DNA from: Lunularia cruciata
Lineage: Eukaryota > Streptophyta > Marchantiopsida > Lunulariales > Lunulariaceae
Direction: 5' to 3'
Length of the DNA: 64,000 bases
Assembly (NCBI GenBank): GCA_948567375.1
Contig: OX419757.1
Span: 44,330,001-44,394,000 of the forward strand
Shown here: positions 60,152-64,000 of the stretch, piece after piece
Numbering within the stretch: position 1 is the stretch's first letter
How the letters are laid out: each line of letters starts with the position of its first letter
Translations under genes and position numbers: made by a program
Notes under the pieces: model-generated
Databases searched by the model: none
What the model was told of the DNA's origin: nothing
Seen by the model: only the letters and a program-made list of their open reading frames with translations

Positions 60152-60824
60152 TGTAACACCCATATGTGCATGTGTGTGGTATTGTGATATTTAACTTGGT
60201 ATTACAAGTACTTAAGAGATATTATTTATATAGAGATAAAGGATGGTTCTATATTAGTCATAGCTAAGATAGAGGGGACCTTACTTTAGAGGAAGTAGAA
60301 AAGATGAGCACCACTATTTTGGATTTTAGTGTGTTGACTTGGTATTATTCCTAGGTGTTTGGCTTTGAGGAAAGAGTTGAGAACTCTTGGGGCCCGCAAG
60401 CCTTTTTGTTTTGGATTCTTCTTTAGTCCAAGGATAGCCCATGTAAAGGAATCCTTGACTTAGTGGTTGGGTCAAGATAAGACCACATGCTTAGGGGAAT
60501 ATGCCCATGTGAATGGATATTCCTTTCTACTTTTTGACTTTACTTGACTTTTAGTCTAGTAACTTGAGTTACTACGGTAATTAGTAACTTTGGTACATAA
60601 CTATTTCACAAGTATATAAACAAGGGGTGAGGAGGTACTCATCATCCTTTCATTTGCAACTATCTCTCTCTCATTGAGTTCTCTAGTGAGCAATGTCTTG
60701 AGCCTTGGAGTGTTAGCCTTGGAGGAGTATGATGGAGTTGGGGTTCCTTGCCTTCTTAGTCCATGGTGCGTTACCATAATAGCCATCAGAGGTTCATCCT
60801 GAGTGAGAGACAGGCCGGCTCACA
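60152..60824 (+). mobile_element. small solo LTR, 673 bp, target duplication GATC
   Basis: Starts TGTAACACCC and ends GGCTCACA. GATC precedes it (60,148-60,151) and follows it (60,825-60,828), and LTR E continues on both sides. TATATAAA is at 60,613-60,620. Same family as 31,997-32,686 and 20,301-20,960. There is no coding capacity for element proteins. Confidence 0.92.
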
Positions 60825-60828
60825 GATC

Positions 60829-62202
60829 GTGAGTGCTCTAATTGCAATCTTGAAGCCGGAGAGGACAACTTATATGATGAAGCACCAAGTGGTGTTCTTC
60901 CATAAGATGTTTGCAAGAGAGCTAATTAATCGGGCAAAGTGTCTTCATGGGAGGATGAGACAAATGGTGTGGAATTTTTGGGACAAGTCGCCTTCACATT
61001 ACATTGTGCCATTTGCAGCCCATTTCTATTTGGGGCTGAACTTGCTCAATGTGGTAGAGAAAATAAGATGGTGTCCCATTTCCATCTTGAAAGGAGATGT
61101 TGATGCAAAGGAGCAGCAATACATTCTTTAGATCAGGAGCAGTGATGAGTACTACGTGCAAACGGGCAGAGTGTGCAATTAGGAGCAAGCACTCCGAAGT
61201 CAAAGAAGAGGAATCGACAAGGAGAAGAAGAAGTAGAGAAAGTGAGACCCCGGAAAGCTAGAAGGGTAAACCCAAGGAAAGAGCTGGTGGTAATCGCATT
61301 GTCGGAAGAAGAGTTGGAAGGAGAAGCCGAGTGCAAGTCTGAAGATTTGGAGAGGGAGGAAGAACCCAAGTTCACGCTGCAGAGTGGAGACATGAGTAGT
61401 GACAATGATGATGGAGTGGAGATGAAATTGGTACCCAAAGAGGAGGAAGCCAAGATGGAGACGGAGGAGAAAAGTAACTTGAAACTAGAAGACAAAGTTC
61501 TTGAACAAGAGGAGAAAAGAGTTACAATTCAATGGGGAGTCCGTCCAAACAAAAAGGTGAAGTATGGAGTGGGGCCAAGTAAGGTAAGAGAAGAGGAGGA
61601 TGGAAGTTTGGGGAGCAAAGAATCCATTCCTATAAGGCGATTGTGGCTTAGAAGGTGAGTGTGAGTGAGGAAGAGGTGAAGAAGGAGATTAGTCCATGAG
61701 TCAAAATGAATGCAAGTGAAGGAGTAGAGTATGTGCGGGAGGTTGTGTGCCCGTTGTTGGTGAAGTTAGAGCATAAGAAGAAGGAGATGCAGTCAAAGTG
61801 TCCAGAGGTGAAGAATGTGTTGCAGGTGTTAGCTCAATTAGAAGAGGAGAACTCAGAGTTAAAGAAGAGTATAATCCGAGGTGAGGAAGAAAGGGAAACA
61901 CTACGAGTAGATGCAGTAGTACAAAATCAAGTGATCGAGAACTTGAAGAGAGAAGTGAGGAGTAGAGAAGAACTCATAGAGCAGAGTGATATAGTGAGGG
62001 AAAGGCAAGTAGCTGAGTACAAAATCTTGAAGCAGCAGTTTGCTGATTCGAGATTAGAAATTATCCATGCTATGGCAAGGCTAGTGGAGAAAGAGCAAGA
62101 GCTTGATAAAGTGATGGAGAGTGTAGAAGAGAAGAGGCAGCTTTGGCAAAGAGAGTTAACAACACGATACAAAGAGGAGGAAAGATTGAGAGAGTTACTT
62201 TG
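60829..62202 (+). mobile_element. giant LTR E, part 3, with LTR protein remnant
   Basis: Resumes LTR E after the small LTR. The encoded protein is fairly well kept: 60,763-61,131 (central domain; the first codons lie in the small LTR), 61,173-61,658 (KPRKARR-type basic stretch and acidic linker FTLQSGDMSSDNDD) and 61,706-62,202 (coiled coil, open for 165 codons), in two frames. It is cut at 62,202 by LTR F, at a place equal to about 26,705 in element I. Confidence 0.8.
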
Positions 62203-64000
62203 TGTGGTACCCACATTCTTTTGTTTTGCTATGTTTAGTCGTGTTTAAGAGAAGAGGCAAGCACTGAAAGTCAAATTGCGGACGAAGAATGGACAAAAAA
62301 ACTAACTTCAGAGGACATCCAAAGAAGATGACATTGGATCCGATGATGGAGGTACTCGGAATAGGAGTACGACGGAAAAAGTCCAAAGATCACCATCTTT
62401 GGGTTAGAAGGTGCAGGAGAGATGAAGACCGTTGAAAAACCTTGGTACGTGGCAAGAAAGTACATTTCAAGAAACGGCGGGGGCAGAAGAAGCATGTCTT
62501 GATAGTGACCTGGAGTTGCACGCAGAAGAGAGAAATTTGAAGTTGAAATTGACTGAAGAATGACTGCGATTTGGGGAAATATAAAATTGCAATTGCGTAG
62601 AGAAAAGTTGAATGTTCTGAGTAAATTTCCAATCCCTTTGAGTAGTCGTCCTGCAGTAATGCATGTCTGGAAGCCCATCGAGAGTGAAATTTTCTAAAAC
62701 CCTGAGGGAGTTAGAGTGTCTCGTCTAGGAGAGGGTCTCATCTTCCAACATCATAGAACAAGAGAATAGATCATGGCAAAGAAGGTGGCCAATGCGCTGG
62801 CAATGCAAGGTTTTGCAACCCAAAGAGTAGATGTAGTAGCTAGAATCAAAGTCATGATTAGACTTTGTATTACATTTTTAGCATGGAATTGGAATTTCAG
62901 TTTCACGGGAGTGATCACAGAGATCGCTGCCAGTAATTGTGAGGAGGGTCCCAAGGTGGAAGGGAAGAGAGGCAATCCGTCTTGATGGACTGAGTTGGAT
63001 TGGAAGTTAGTATAAGGGAGAGAAGCAAGAGAGCCAATGGGGATCACCTTCTTTTGGAAGTGTGATGCTGTAGAGGAGACGGCGGAGATCCGCAACTCAT
63101 TTTTTGCTCCGAGAACTACGAATGGCTACAAGGTGGAGTCCTATCAGGATCCGATCCAAAGAAGCATTATGGGAGCAATGATGGCCATGTTCAAGCCAGA
63201 ATGAACCACCTACGTGAACATGCAGCAAGCTGTCTTCTTCCATCAAATGTTTGCAGGAGCTCCCATGAATTGGGCAAAGTGCTTTCACCACCAAACGAGG
63301 CAGATGATGGTTAATTGGCAAATGGGCTCGCCACCACATTACTTTGCACCATTTGCAGCGCACTTCTACTTTGGACTGAACTTGCTGACCAAAGAAGAGC
63401 GTCACCGTATGGTGTCTCACATGCATCCGGATTTATGATGGGAAGCAGACGAGGAAGAGCGCCAGTATATGCTACATCTTTGAGCAAATAATGAATACTT
63501 CTCGAAGACCGGACAATGGAAAGTTGAAGAAATTACCAGTCCAAAGACAAAGAAACGTGGCAAACCCAAAGAAGCAAGGTCGCCTCCCACGCAAAGGAAA
63601 ACTCGGCGGCTGATTTTAAAGACTACGAAGATTGTAAAAGAGGCATCATCGGGATCGGAGTCTGGAGAAGAAACTAAGTCGCAAGAGGAGGAATCTGAAG
63701 GAGAGGAGCTCACCTTAAAAAGTGAGGAGTCTGGGAGCAATAGCAATAGGGAGCCAGAAGTTCAGCAATTGGTGGCAGTAAGTGAGGCTTGTCAGGCAAT
63801 GGTGGTGAACAAGTTGAGACCAAAAGAGAAAGGGAAGAATCCCGTGGGGCCGAGTTCAAGAGGCCAAGACAAAGAAAGTACCAAAATGTTGAAGATACAA
63901 AGATCACGACTTTGGATGAAGGAGCCAATGACAGTGGAGAAGACTCTAGACGAAGATGGCGATGAAGAGGAAGAAAAATTTGGCAGGATATCATATTTGA
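62203..64000 (+). mobile_element. giant LTR F (second subfamily), runs off the window
   Basis: Starts TGTGGTACCCACA after CTTTG inside LTR E. TATA box 1 is at 62,580. The window ends 1.8 kb into it, so its end and target duplication cannot be seen. Confidence 0.85.
62773..64000 (+). pseudogene. LTR-encoded coiled-coil protein, second subfamily, in LTR F (partial)
   Basis: The same start as in LTR H (ATG, Ala, Lys, Lys) opens at 62,773. RVDVVARIKVMIRLCITF, then MNMQQAVFFHQMFAGAPMNW (63,214 on) and PFAAHFYFGLNLLTKEERH follow in one frame, with stops near 62,983, 63,013, 63,202, 63,436 and 63,481. The acidic segment ELTLKSEESGSNSN lies near 63,708. The coiled coil lies beyond the window edge. 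Confidence 0.7.

Noticed and set aside
24939-62202. Many coiled-coil open frames, at first sight a tandem host gene family
   Set aside because: Each lies at the same offset inside a unit that starts TGTGGTACCCACA and ends GGTTGTCACA, with 5-bp target duplications. They belong to LTRs, not to a host gene cluster.

Overview
The window is plant nuclear DNA, most likely from a bryophyte or other seedless land plant (genus not identifiable from sequence alone). It holds one intact, intron-containing plant transcription factor gene (bHLH, subgroup IIIf-like, 652 codons in seven exons, bases 2970-6261). About 6 kb of low-information DNA follows. An AT-only island (about 11,990-12,490) then leads into roughly 51 kb of nested, mostly decayed LTR retrotransposons.

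The dominant repeat is a Ty3/gypsy family with very long LTRs (about 3.75 kb). They begin TGTGGTACCCACA, end GGTTGTCACA, and are followed by a primer-binding site resembling the tRNA-Asp type. One near-complete element, called element I here, lies at 24,390-35,727: 5' LTR, gag with three CCHC knuckles, protease, reverse transcriptase, RNase H, integrase, polypurine tract and a truncated 3' LTR. It sits inside an inverted relative, element R (minus strand; pieces at 24,040-24,389, 35,728-36,872 and 47,091-50,168). An LTR pair (36,873-47,090) carrying a tandem partial duplication and a further nested solo LTR (40,448-44,223) also sits inside R. From 50,169 to the right edge is a stack of LTRs inserted one into another (D, G, E, H, F), several with exact 5-bp target-site duplications.

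The unusual feature is that each giant LTR itself carries a long open frame of about 800 codons. It encodes a basic N-terminal domain, an acidic linker, a long coiled coil and a conserved C-terminal segment. In element I the whole frame is open apart from five in-frame stops, with no frameshift. Two DNA-diverged subfamilies keep the same protein motifs. The LTR has a conserved TATA box about 380 bases from its start, just before this frame, and a second TATA-like box followed by AATAAA about 3.1 kb in. This suggests a gene lying in U3, separate from the gag-pol promoter. I do not recognise the protein.

Further residents are a small solo-LTR family (about 660-690 bp, 4-bp target duplications; three copies), an unrelated degenerate minus-strand gypsy element with a different protease and gag (19,278-24,040), a decayed copy of the giant-LTR family (13,380-19,277), and a 105-bp retroposon flanked by a 13-bp duplication.
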